Source: Paenibacillus terricola
Lineage (GTDB): Bacteria; Bacillota; Bacilli; Paenibacillales; Paenibacillaceae
Length of the DNA: 64,000 nt
Direction: 5' to 3'
NCBI RefSeq assembly: GCF_014779765.1
Contig: NZ_JACXZA010000001.1
Location: forward strand, 248,001-312,000
A program made the position numbers and the translations under genes. The notes beneath the pieces are model-generated. The model made no database searches. It saw only the letters and a program-made list of their open reading frames with translations, and was not told the origin of the DNA. Within the stretch, counting starts at the first letter, position 1; the number at the start of each line of letters is the position of its first letter. Shown here one piece after another: positions 24,327 through 33,932 of the stretch.

Positions 24327-26918
24327 ATGATTGCTGCAGCAAAGATGCACATTCCTCATGTACGGCACACCTTGGTTGCTCGCTCGAATCTGTTCAAGCT
24401 GCTTGATGACGGCATGGATGCGAAGATGACGCTCGTATTCGCACCGTCCGGCTATGGGAAAACGACGGTGTTAAGTGAATGGGTCAAGCAAAGAGACAAG
24501 CTTGTTGCCTGGGTGTCACTGGGCAAACAGGACGATAATTGGGTCATATTCTGGAGCGCAATCATCGCTTCGATTCAGCATCGTGTCAACGACTTTGGAG
24601 GAAGCGTTCGGCCGCTGCTGTCAGAAGGGCCATCCGCGTCTTCCGCATCGATGGAGCCGGCGATGGTTGAGCTGCTGAACGAGCTGAACCGACTTGATCA
24701 CGAGCTCGTCATCATGGTGGACGATTATCATCTGGTGACCACGCCAGCCATCCAGAAGTCGATGAGCTATTTACTCGAATACCTCCCGGCCCATATTCAT
24801 TTGTACATCGCCAGCCGCAACGACCTCCCTTTTCCAACAGCAAGATTGTTGGCGAAAGGCGAGATGCGGCGAATTACGATCGAGCAGCTGCGATTCCGAC
24901 CGGAGGAAGTATCCGAATTTTTCAGAGTGACAACGGAATTAATGCTATCGGCGGAGCAGCTAAATATGCTGTACGACCAAACCGAAGGTTGGATCAGTGG
25001 TTTGCGTCTTGCGTCCATCTCCTTGAAACGCAGCGGCAATGTGGCTGAATCGATCCGTCAGTTCAGCGGTCGTCAGCAGCATATCTCCGATTATTTGCTC
25101 GAAGAAGTCATTCGCGATCTGCCGAAGACGATGCGCGATTTTCTGCTTCACACGTCTGTGTTAAGCCAGATGAATTATGCGTTGTGCGAAGCAGTGACGG
25201 GGCAAGCGAGAGGTCAGCAGCAGCTGGAGCAACTGGAACAGCTTCAATTATTCATCATTCCACTGGACGATCAACGCAACTGGTATCGTTATCATCATCT
25301 GCTGTCCGATTTTCTGCAGGCGATGTTTGCTCGAACAGAGCCTTGGCTGTGGACGCAGGCGAATGTACGTGCCGCGCAATGGCTCGAAAGCAATGGTTTT
25401 GTCGAAGAAGCGGCGGAGCATTATTTGGCAGGCAAACAATATGAAGATGTCGTCCGTCTGATCGAGGAGCATCTGCAAGAATTTCTTAATGGAGGCAAGA
25501 ACATCGTAATTGCCCGCTGGGCGATGCAAGTGCCTGAGTCCTATGTATCGCACCGGCCGATCGTTGAGATATTTTGTTTGTATGTAATGATAGGAGTTGG
25601 GCAGTTTCACAATATTCCGGATCGAGCTGAGCGGCTTCGAATCCGTTTCGAGGCCATGAAGGATCATATGGACGCTGACATTTGGCGCGCGACGATGGGA
25701 GAGATCTATTATATTTGCGGTACTGCTGCCTACGTAACCAAAGACATTGCAAGCACAGCCGACTATTTTATTCTTGGTGATACGTATTCACTGCAGCAAA
25801 GCTTGTTTATTATAGGCGGCAACAATAAGCATTATTCGACCGAAGAATTCGATGACCATCTGGGTTATATTAATGACTTTCATGGTGCAGCACAGTTTCT
25901 AACGAGAATGATGAATCATTGGCGGGATCACGTTAACCATCCCAATGCGACACCGATGTATGCTTCATACGCTAAGTTATTGTGCGAGTGGAACCGGTTA
26001 GAAGAAGCGGAGGATTGGATTAATCGCATTATGCGTGTTGACGGATTCGCGCCGGTTGCACGCAATCTCTATCAAATCGGTGTGGCTGCTTCGAGAATTC
26101 AGCGTGCAAAGGGCAATTCATTAGAAGCTGCGAGATTGCTAGAACAACTCAAGCTGAAGATCGATTCGCCGGATTATGAAATCTTTATGCGTAAAATTGA
26201 AGCGGAGCAGGCGAGTCTGGCGGTGCGTCGAGGCGACATCGAGTCGGCTCGTCGATGGTTGGAGAATAGCGGACTGTCGAACTCGGATGAGGCAGCGCTG
26301 GGCAAAGTTTCTGAACAGGCGATCCTCGTTCGCGTGCTGACCGCATGTGGACAATTCGAACCAGCGCTGTCTCTCGCGGAGCGGCTGTATCAGCTGTTGA
26401 CGAAGGAAGATCGTCTGCGAGATCGCATTCACATAATAATCATGCAATGTATGATCTTGTATCTGGACGGTCGGATCGAGTCAGCGCTTGAAAAGCTGGA
26501 AACCGTGCTGCATCTCGCCGAACCTCAAGGGTACATTCGCAGCTTTGTAGACGAAGGTCAGGCGATGGCGGAGCTGTTGTCTATTTATGTGCAATCGTTA
26601 GGGGACAAAAGTGGGTATTCGACGAATACGTCAAGTTATGCGCCTATTGTCCTGCAAGCTTTTCCTGTGCAAGCTTCTACAAGTCCGAAGCCGCATCAGA
26701 CCCCGAATACGGCTCCTCTAGTCGAACCGTTAACGAGTCGTGAATTGGAGATTATGAGTCTCATGGCCGAGGGGCTGTCCAATAAACAGATCGCATTGTG
26801 TCTGGGGATTACGGAAGGCACCACCAAAAGTCACATCAACAACATCTATGGCAAGTTAGACGTTAATAGAAGAGTGCAAGCGATCAAGAAAGCCAAGGAA
26901 CTTCAGCTCATTAGTTAA
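24327..26918 (+). CDS. MalT-type LuxR-family ATP-dependent regulator
   Basis: 863 residues. An AAA/STAND-type ATPase occupies the first third: Walker A APSGYGKTT at 39-47 and Walker B-like LVIMVDDYHLV near 128-138. A long helical TPR-like region follows, and the last 65 residues are a LuxR helix-turn-helix (LTSRELEIMSLMAEGLSNKQIALCLG, TTKSHINNIYGKLDV). MalT-like regulators bind ATP and an inducer, then activate promoters. TTTGGAGG precedes ATG 24327. The giant surface-protein gene starts 165 bases downstream behind its own terminator and promoter region, so it is the obvious candidate target. Confidence 0.92.
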   Translation: MIAAAKMHIPHVRHTLVARSNLFKLLDDGMDAKMTLVFAPSGYGKTTVLSEWVKQRDKLVAWVSLGKQDDNWVIFWSAIIASIQHRVNDFGGSVRPLLSEGPSASSASMEPAMVELLNELNRLDHELVIMVDDYHLVTTPAIQKSMSYLLEYLPAHIHLYIASRNDLPFPTARLLAKGEMRRITIEQLRFRPEEVSEFFRVTTELMLSAEQLNMLYDQTEGWISGLRLASISLKRSGNVAESIRQFSGRQQHISDYLLEEVIRDLPKTMRDFLLHTSVLSQMNYALCEAVTGQARGQQQLEQLEQLQLFIIPLDDQRNWYRYHHLLSDFLQAMFARTEPWLWTQANVRAAQWLESNGFVEEAAEHYLAGKQYEDVVRLIEEHLQEFLNGGKNIVIARWAMQVPESYVSHRPIVEIFCLYVMIGVGQFHNIPDRAERLRIRFEAMKDHMDADIWRATMGEIYYICGTAAYVTKDIASTADYFILGDTYSLQQSLFIIGGNNKHYSTEEFDDHLGYINDFHGAAQFLTRMMNHWRDHVNHPNATPMYASYAKLLCEWNRLEEAEDWINRIMRVDGFAPVARNLYQIGVAASRIQRAKGNSLEAARLLEQLKLKIDSPDYEIFMRKIEAEQASLAVRRGDIESARRWLENSGLSNSDEAALGKVSEQAILVRVLTACGQFEPALSLAERLYQLLTKEDRLRDRIHIIIMQCMILYLDGRIESALEKLETVLHLAEPQGYIRSFVDEGQAMAELLSIYVQSLGDKSGYSTNTSSYAPIVLQAFPVQASTSPKPHQTPNTAPLVEPLTSRELEIMSLMAEGLSNKQIALCLGITEGTTKSHINNIYGKLDVNRRVQAIKKAKELQLIS

Positions 26919-26935
26919 TTACGTGTTCCATACCC

Positions 26936-26980
26936 AAAGGCTAATGTTGATTTCATTCAGAAATCGACATTAGCCTTTTT
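26936..26980 (+). terminator. Rho-independent terminator after the MalT-type gene
   Basis: AAAGGCTAATGT and ACATTAGCCTTT arms extended by GATTTC/GAAATC, ending in a T5 tract. Confidence 0.9.
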
Positions 26981-27082
26981 GACATGCAAGTTTATGTCGA
27001 ATTCTATAACTTTCTATAGATGTGTAAATATCATTGTCCCTCTATTATGGAGTGAAAACGAATGTATAGGGGGAAGTAGGAC

Positions 27083-30000
27083 TTGAATAAATGGTATAAA
27101 CGCACAATTAGTTTATTACTTATAGGCTGCTTGTTGGGATCGTTAATACCAGCGGGGGTACTTGCAACAAATTCAACGAGCGCTGCGAACGGTTCTTCTC
27201 CGCCAATCAGTTGGCATGATGCAGCACAGAACGCAGGGACAGCGCAAAATTCATTTCAAGATGTTAAACCAACGGATTGGTTTTATGATGCTGTAACCTA
27301 TGTACAGCAGAACGGCATATTCAGCGGTACAGGGAATAACAGCTTCTCGCCACAGGGTACAATGACTCGTGCCATGTATGTTACGGTGCTTGGTCGAATA
27401 GCAGGAATTGATACAAGTAAATATACAACTTCTGCATTTACAGATGTGCTGCCAACCGCCTGGTATGCGCCTTATGTGCAATGGGCAGTTGAGGCAGGTA
27501 TTACAAGCGGAACGAATAGCCATACCTTTTCTCCGGATGCTATGGTATCGAGAGAACAGATGGCGACGCTGACGCTTCGCTATTTTGAAAGTGAGAATAT
27601 CGATTATCAAACGGGTGACAGCGTGACGACGAAACCCAACGACCTTGCAGACATTTCGCCTTGGGCGGTCGATGCAGTCGTAAAGCTGTGGCAGGCTGGC
27701 GTGCTTACCGGAGATGCACACGGTAATGTCAATCCCCGGTCCCATGCATCACGTGCGGAAGCGGCTGTTTTGTGCATGCGCAGCAACGAAGTGGTGAAGG
27801 GATCGGCTAATCAGAATGAAGAAGATACAAGTACGAAGCCAACACCAGAAACCGACAGTACCAGCGGTGGTAATAGTGGAGGCGCGGGAAGCTCAGGCTC
27901 CACTGCGTATACGATAGCTTTTGAAACCAATGGCGGATCAGCGATTGATAGTCTTGAGAGCCACGCAGGGGATATGCTGAGTCATCTTCCAGCGCCGGTG
28001 AAGCAGGGATATATTTTTCAAGGCTGGTATAAGGACATTGAATTCACACAGGTATTCGTCGAAGGAGAGCCAGTCACCGGCAATATCACGCTGTATGCCA
28101 ATTATATTGCAAGCGTCGATAATGCGGTGGCACGTATTCCGAGTGTGACGGTGCTGGATGCAGCGCCGAGCTTCACGATTCAAGTGAATGATGCTGCCGG
28201 CAAGATGACACCAGACCAAGTTCAAGCCGGAATGACATTCGAATCCCCGGCGAATCCCGCGTTTGCGGGTATTGTCGTCACAGGCTCGAATGGTCATTTC
28301 ACCGTAGCTGCCAAGAGCGGTGCGTTCGAGGAAGGAAACACGTATCAACTTACGTTGATGGATGCGAATCTGTCATTCCAGGGTCAGGACCAAACGACCA
28401 CCATCTATATATTTAGCATCGCCAAACAAGCCGTCATGAATTTGCCGCTCAATCCTGACATGATCTATCTATCCTTCTCGGACGTATCGAATATGATACT
28501 GGATGGTGCGGATGTGAACAGCCCTGCGATTCCGGTCATCAGGACAGGGTTAGGCGATAGCGGAACAGATCTGAACGAGGCGAATACGAGCAGCGGAACC
28601 TTCGATTATACCGGGAGTACGGTGATTCAAGTTGGCGATATCGTCGCGATCTATGAAGGGGTTCGTCCTGATCAGCGTACCGCGGAGGATAACGGCAGTG
28701 TTGCCTACGTACAGATCACAGCGATCAATAGCAACAGCTACACCTATGCCCAGGCAGATGCCAAGAAAGTGCTGATCAAACCAGATGTTCTGCCCGTGAG
28801 TACAGCAGCGGACACGGATGGAGACGCGACGAACGAATCGATTACGATCGAGCATACCGCGATGAACTATAGTGATAGTCGATATGCGCCACTTGGTCTG
28901 AATGAGCTTACGGTTGTGAACGCGGGCGACTTTATTGCCTTCTATAATGGAGATTTCAATAGCAAAGCTGCTTCGGCGGGGTATGGTCTCATTACGTCGA
29001 TCACACACGACGCAGAGATGGATATCATTACGTATACTGAAGCCACGCTGGATCAAATCACGAGCGCTCTGGATATCTATCAGCAACAGGCGCTTGATGG
29101 GGATCGGTTATTATCTGATGCGGATGTCTCCATATTGGAAGGTCAAGTTAAGCAGCAGGCGGTATCCAGCGGATTCGTCGATCAAGCCGCCAGCTATCTG
29201 TCTAATTTGGCATTACATACGGACAGCTTCAAGCAGCAATACGCTGCAATTGCATCGAAGGCAGCAGCCAAAGCAGCCCCTGCAATAAGCGTCGAAAATT
29301 TGAAGGTAGTACCTTCAATAAGCAGTTCCATGCGCCATATCTCTGGGTCTGGTGTCAGTGTTTCCCTTCAATTGGATGCAAATATTGTCATTGCCATCAA
29401 CAACAATAATTCTATCGTCATCCATATGACCGGTACTTTCGTCGAAGAGATAAAGCTGGATCTCAGCGTCAATGGTGATACCCAGTGGGAGTGGTACTGG
29501 ATCTTCCCAGTCCTTAAGGATTATATCATTACAGCGAACTTGGATGCCTATACGTATACTGGGATCAACATAACAGCGGAGATCACCACCGTCTCACCGG
29601 ATGTGCTGAATGATGCGTTAGAGGACTGGCTGGCAGCCAAGACAGCTGGCAAATTAGGCGAGGTTCAAAACATCGCGGTGGAGCTGCAAGCGTTAATTGA
29701 AGGCGCGCAGAGTACCGGACTAGACGCGACGACACTAAAGGCAAGGTACCAGAGCTTATTGAAGAATGAGACGGAATGGGTTCCGTTAATTAGCAAAAAG
29801 ATCATTGAAAAGAATCTAAGAGTTTGTCTTGGTATCGTTGAGGTCAAGTTTTCAGTTGAATTCGTGGTTAGTGCGAATGTGAATCTAACGGTAGGTGTTG
29901 ATTTCAATTACAAGAGTGCCAAGCGGTATTCAGCTACCGTACGTGTTCTCAGCTTCACAGGCAGTAGTAACACTGTAAGCCTGACAGGTGATGGCGATTA

Positions 30001-33000
30001 CCAGTTTAAGTTTTATGTTCTAGGCACGTTGGGATTGCGAGCGGGTGTTCAGGTGATGCTGCAAGCAGGGGTCGGCAGTGTCGATTGGGACAGCATAGGC
30101 ATCTCTGTTGAGCCTGGCGTTTACTTGAATTTGTGGGGATACTTCTACTATGAGCTCAAAAATTCGGGAGGTGCGGTAACAAACACATCTTTCGGTGCCT
30201 TGTATATGGAGCTTGGCATATACCTGCAGTCAGAAGTGGGAGCACAGCTCGGTGACGAGCTGCTGTCCACTAGTGAGACATTATACAACAACAAATGGCC
30301 GCTTTACACTGCGGGGACACAAGTCAATGTCGTGGATTTTGCTTACAAACAAGCTCAAGTACCTAGCTATGAACTTTCAGGTCCATTGAAGTTCGGAGAG
30401 CCACCGCTATTACCGGGCAACCTGATGAGAATGGAGATCATGGACATCAAATCCGGTGAAACCTCTATCATGCTATACGATCGATCGAATTTCACCATTA
30501 CTACGGATAACCCGGATTTCACTTATGATCCTGAATTAAATCGAATATCCATCTCAGAGGAATTGCACATACGGTGGAGTAAAGGGCTTCCAATCAATAC
30601 GCACGGGAACCTGATTATTAAATGGAAGAATGCATCCGGTTCACTCACGGTTGCTCCAACGCGCTACATTCCATTGTCTATGAACGTTAAAGTCGGCGAT
30701 ACGACAATCGTCACGACGCCTTTGAACGGTAATCCGAGTACGACTCTATCTGGACAATATGGCACTGTAATTGATATCCCAGACGATCCTGTATTCCAAG
30801 GATTCATCTTTGACGGATGGTATACCGATCCAACGGGCGGCACGAAGTATACGATTCCGAATACGATGCCGCTGCCAAGGGAATCTCGCAGTCTTTATGC
30901 GCATTGGACAGCAAGGACGGATATTCCTTACAAGGTTGAACACTATCTGTTTAAGCCGAACGTTACTTTTACGAGCACCCCAGGTACCAGTGATGTGACG
31001 CTTGCAGCGACGGAGAACTTGACGGGCACAACGTATGCGAAGATTACGCTTGCCAATACCAACCGATTCAAAGATCAGGGCTATCGTTATTCGTATACGA
31101 GAAACGGCAGCAATGTCGGTCCAGGGTACATTAACGCCGATGGCTCGACAGTCGTGAAGGTGTATTACTATCCGGATAGTAGAGATCTAACCTTCAAAAC
31201 GGGCTATGGAGATAATGCGGTTGTGCGTACGCTGACAAAGGAAATCGGAAATAACATCTCATGGATACCTACTGTGACAAGACCTGGCTATACGTTTGTC
31301 GGATGGTCGCCAGCCGTTCCGAGCACGGGACCGAGTCAAGACACCACATACACCGCGACATGGAAGGCTAGAAGCGATACACCTTACCAAGTCGTTTACT
31401 TGCAACAGGACATAACAAAGACATCGCTAGGACTTCCGATTCTCGGCAATACCTATACGGTCGTTGATCAGGAATCTCTTACAGGCACAACGGATACCGC
31501 CACGAGCGCAGTAACGCCTAAGCGTTATGAAGGCTTCACCTTGGACAGCAGCGTTCCAGGTACCGTTCAGTCGAGCAGCATATCAGGTGATGGCTCTACG
31601 ATTCTGAAGTTTTACTACAAGCGCAATACGTATTCCGCAACCTTTGATCTGGGTGGTGGTATTAAAGATGCTGCAACAACCGCCCCAGTAACCGGGTTCT
31701 ACACAGGGATTGTTCCATATGGAGCCAGCATATCACCGCCTTATGTGACCAAAGGAACGGAGGTTCTCTCGGGATGGTCGCCGGTCATTCCAGCAACGAT
31801 GCCGGCGCATGATGTGAGTTTCACCGCACAATGGAATGCGAAGACTGCTTCTTATACAGTGTCCCATATTAAGCAAGACCGAACGGGTCAATACACCATA
31901 ATCGACAAGGAGACGTTAAGCGGGGGCGTAGGTGATACCGTCACAGCAACACCGAAGAGTTATGAAGGCTTCACGTATGACAGCAGCTCGTCAGGCACCA
32001 TTACATCTGGGAAAGTCCCGACGAGCGGTACGCTCGAATTGAAGCTGTACTATAATCGGAACGTGTACAAGATGAACCTCGATCCCAATGGGGGGATTGT
32101 CAATGGCAAGACAACAGGCAATTACGCGATAAGTATGCGATATGAGGAATCGATGTCTATTCTACCTCTGATATCCATTACAAGGGCAGGCTATGTGTTC
32201 GCGGGATGGTCGCCTGCTGCACCTGTTACAATGCCTGCTCAGGATGTTACTTTTACCGCGCAGTGGACGCCTGATTACACGATATCTAAGGTAAGTATAG
32301 ACCATACAACCCCCGCAATAGGGGACACCCTGAATGCCAATGTAACGATGGGGGATGGCAATGCCGTCGGCAGCCGCGTGTCGTATCAATGGAAAGTCGA
32401 AACGGCTGCAACCAGCGGAACGTACACGAATGCCGCAGGTGCGGGCAATGCAACAGCGAGTTACACGGTTGCAGCCTCGGACATGGGCAAGAAATTGCAA
32501 GTCGTGGTGACGGGGGTAAACCCAATTACCGGCACGCAAACCGCAACAACTAATATGGTATCCATTCCAATCACTGCCGTCACGATCGACAATGCATATC
32601 CGGCTTATGACGATACGCTTACCGCTAGTGTGACCATGGGTGATGGCAGTGCGGCGGGCGGTCAAGTGACGTATCAATGGCAAGTTGAAACGGATGCAGG
32701 CAGCGGAGCGTACACGAATGCCGCAGGAGCGGGCCATACAACGGCGAGTTACAAAGTTGCAGCCGCGGATAAAGGCAAGCAGCTGCGCGTTGTGGTGTCG
32801 TATATGGGGCGAGCAGCAGGCACCGTCACGAGTGAACCTACAAGTGCGGTAGGCGTGTATATCACGAGTGTCAGCATCAACAACACAACACCTCATGTCG
32901 GCGACATTCTTTCAGCTCAAGTCACGATGGGGGATGGTGTTACGGCCGGCAACCGCGTGACTTACGAATGGATGGTACAAGATATCGTCGGAAGCGATCG

Positions 33001-33775
33001 TTATGTATCCGCTTCAGGGGCTGGACGAACAACAGTGAGTTACACGGTTGCAGCGGGGGACGTAGGGAAGAAGCTGCAAGTTTGGGTGTACGGTGCCAAT
33101 GAAGGCCTTGGTATGGTACTCAGTTCATCAACGAGTGCTGTGCAGGATGCCGCGCCCACTTCGGAGCCGCTTCCCGAATGGATTGCCAACGCCGATGAAT
33201 TAGATTTGGCATCTGCCACAGTCACTGTCGTATCTTCAACAGAAGTATCCATTAGCGGTGCGGCATTGACCGATAATTGGACCCTCCCAGAAGGTGTATC
33301 GCTGAATCTGAGTGATGCGATGCTGAATGGCTTCACATTAACGATTGTGGAAGGCACGACGCTGAATGTGATCAACTCAACGGTGGCTGGCAATATTGAG
33401 GTCCTGGCAGATGCAGCGTTGAATGTGAGCAACACGACATTGGATGAAGGTTATTATTGGGACATCACGGAAGGCGCAGTGTTGAATGTGAGCGGTACAG
33501 TTACGCTGGCAATGGCAGCTACGCTGATCGTTGACGGGACATTCAATATTACAAGCTCAGCGACTGTAATCAATAACGGCACCATCACAGGTTATGCCGG
33601 CAACGGTGTCATCACGAACAGCGGCACGATCACGAACGATGGCATGATCACGAACCCCGGTACAATAACGAACCGCGGCATGATCACGAACAACGGTACC
33701 ATTGTCAATGCAGCCGGCTCGATACTCAACAACGTCGGCGGTTCGTTCAGGGGTAATGCTCCAATCACAACTTAA
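27083..33775 (+). CDS. Giant SLH-anchored surface protein with InlB-type and Ig-like repeats
   Basis: 2231 residues. Signal peptide 1-29; three SLH domains (about 58-106, 118-167, 186-232) that bind the wall polymer; Ser/Gly linker; an InlB B-repeat/Listeria-Bacteroides-type repeat (about 276-345); an unfamiliar 850-residue region; then from about 1200 alternating B-repeats (GWYTDPTGG, FVGWSPAVP, LSGWSPVIP, FAGWSPAAP) and MucBP-like modules (PYKVEHYL, PYQVVYLQQD, YTVSHIKQD). Three Ig-like repeats follow (about 1732-2026; each with DTLxAxVTMGDG and YQW), then a beta-solenoid tail of hexapeptides. The design suggests an adhesin or wall-matrix protein. Start TTG 27083 follows GGGGGAAG. Cargo and ligand unknown. 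Confidence 0.9.
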   Translation: MNKWYKRTISLLLIGCLLGSLIPAGVLATNSTSAANGSSPPISWHDAAQNAGTAQNSFQDVKPTDWFYDAVTYVQQNGIFSGTGNNSFSPQGTMTRAMYVTVLGRIAGIDTSKYTTSAFTDVLPTAWYAPYVQWAVEAGITSGTNSHTFSPDAMVSREQMATLTLRYFESENIDYQTGDSVTTKPNDLADISPWAVDAVVKLWQAGVLTGDAHGNVNPRSHASRAEAAVLCMRSNEVVKGSANQNEEDTSTKPTPETDSTSGGNSGGAGSSGSTAYTIAFETNGGSAIDSLESHAGDMLSHLPAPVKQGYIFQGWYKDIEFTQVFVEGEPVTGNITLYANYIASVDNAVARIPSVTVLDAAPSFTIQVNDAAGKMTPDQVQAGMTFESPANPAFAGIVVTGSNGHFTVAAKSGAFEEGNTYQLTLMDANLSFQGQDQTTTIYIFSIAKQAVMNLPLNPDMIYLSFSDVSNMILDGADVNSPAIPVIRTGLGDSGTDLNEANTSSGTFDYTGSTVIQVGDIVAIYEGVRPDQRTAEDNGSVAYVQITAINSNSYTYAQADAKKVLIKPDVLPVSTAADTDGDATNESITIEHTAMNYSDSRYAPLGLNELTVVNAGDFIAFYNGDFNSKAASAGYGLITSITHDAEMDIITYTEATLDQITSALDIYQQQALDGDRLLSDADVSILEGQVKQQAVSSGFVDQAASYLSNLALHTDSFKQQYAAIASKAAAKAAPAISVENLKVVPSISSSMRHISGSGVSVSLQLDANIVIAINNNNSIVIHMTGTFVEEIKLDLSVNGDTQWEWYWIFPVLKDYIITANLDAYTYTGINITAEITTVSPDVLNDALEDWLAAKTAGKLGEVQNIAVELQALIEGAQSTGLDATTLKARYQSLLKNETEWVPLISKKIIEKNLRVCLGIVEVKFSVEFVVSANVNLTVGVDFNYKSAKRYSATVRVLSFTGSSNTVSLTGDGDYQFKFYVLGTLGLRAGVQVMLQAGVGSVDWDSIGISVEPGVYLNLWGYFYYELKNSGGAVTNTSFGALYMELGIYLQSEVGAQLGDELLSTSETLYNNKWPLYTAGTQVNVVDFAYKQAQVPSYELSGPLKFGEPPLLPGNLMRMEIMDIKSGETSIMLYDRSNFTITTDNPDFTYDPELNRISISEELHIRWSKGLPINTHGNLIIKWKNASGSLTVAPTRYIPLSMNVKVGDTTIVTTPLNGNPSTTLSGQYGTVIDIPDDPVFQGFIFDGWYTDPTGGTKYTIPNTMPLPRESRSLYAHWTARTDIPYKVEHYLFKPNVTFTSTPGTSDVTLAATENLTGTTYAKITLANTNRFKDQGYRYSYTRNGSNVGPGYINADGSTVVKVYYYPDSRDLTFKTGYGDNAVVRTLTKEIGNNISWIPTVTRPGYTFVGWSPAVPSTGPSQDTTYTATWKARSDTPYQVVYLQQDITKTSLGLPILGNTYTVVDQESLTGTTDTATSAVTPKRYEGFTLDSSVPGTVQSSSISGDGSTILKFYYKRNTYSATFDLGGGIKDAATTAPVTGFYTGIVPYGASISPPYVTKGTEVLSGWSPVIPATMPAHDVSFTAQWNAKTASYTVSHIKQDRTGQYTIIDKETLSGGVGDTVTATPKSYEGFTYDSSSSGTITSGKVPTSGTLELKLYYNRNVYKMNLDPNGGIVNGKTTGNYAISMRYEESMSILPLISITRAGYVFAGWSPAAPVTMPAQDVTFTAQWTPDYTISKVSIDHTTPAIGDTLNANVTMGDGNAVGSRVSYQWKVETAATSGTYTNAAGAGNATASYTVAASDMGKKLQVVVTGVNPITGTQTATTNMVSIPITAVTIDNAYPAYDDTLTASVTMGDGSAAGGQVTYQWQVETDAGSGAYTNAAGAGHTTASYKVAAADKGKQLRVVVSYMGRAAGTVTSEPTSAVGVYITSVSINNTTPHVGDILSAQVTMGDGVTAGNRVTYEWMVQDIVGSDRYVSASGAGRTTVSYTVAAGDVGKKLQVWVYGANEGLGMVLSSSTSAVQDAAPTSEPLPEWIANADELDLASATVTVVSSTEVSISGAALTDNWTLPEGVSLNLSDAMLNGFTLTIVEGTTLNVINSTVAGNIEVLADAALNVSNTTLDEGYYWDITEGAVLNVSGTVTLAMAATLIVDGTFNITSSATVINNGTITGYAGNGVITNSGTITNDGMITNPGTITNRGMITNNGTIVNAAGSILNNVGGSFRGNAPITT
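33608..33697 (+). repeat. 18-base tandem repeats encoding TITNxG hexapeptides
   Basis: Five consecutive 18-base units in frame encode VITNSG, TITNDG, MITNPG, TITNRG and MITNNG, the rungs of a beta-solenoid at the C-terminus of the giant surface protein. Copy number could vary by slippage. Confidence 0.85.
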
Positions 33776-33803
33776 TTAACTCGCTTAAATGAAGCGGTGA
33801 AGC

Positions 33804-33832
33804 GGGGCTTTTCCTGAATAAGGAGAAGCCCC
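33804..33832 (+). terminator. Terminator after the giant surface-protein gene
   Basis: GGGGCTTTTCC and GGAGAAGCCCC arms (one G-T pair) with a seven-base loop. Confidence 0.75.
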
Positions 33833-33932
33833 CCTTGCATTCTCATTCCTATGAGTTAGTAGCCAGAGAAGTATCCATGAGGCGAGGATGGTATAATCAC
33901 TCTAGTGTGTTGGAACAAGAAGGGTGATAATC

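Noticed and set aside
32162-32896. 244-codon reverse-strand frame
   Set aside because: Antisense to the Ig-like repeats of the giant protein; Arg/Cys-rich shadow that repeats because the repeats do.
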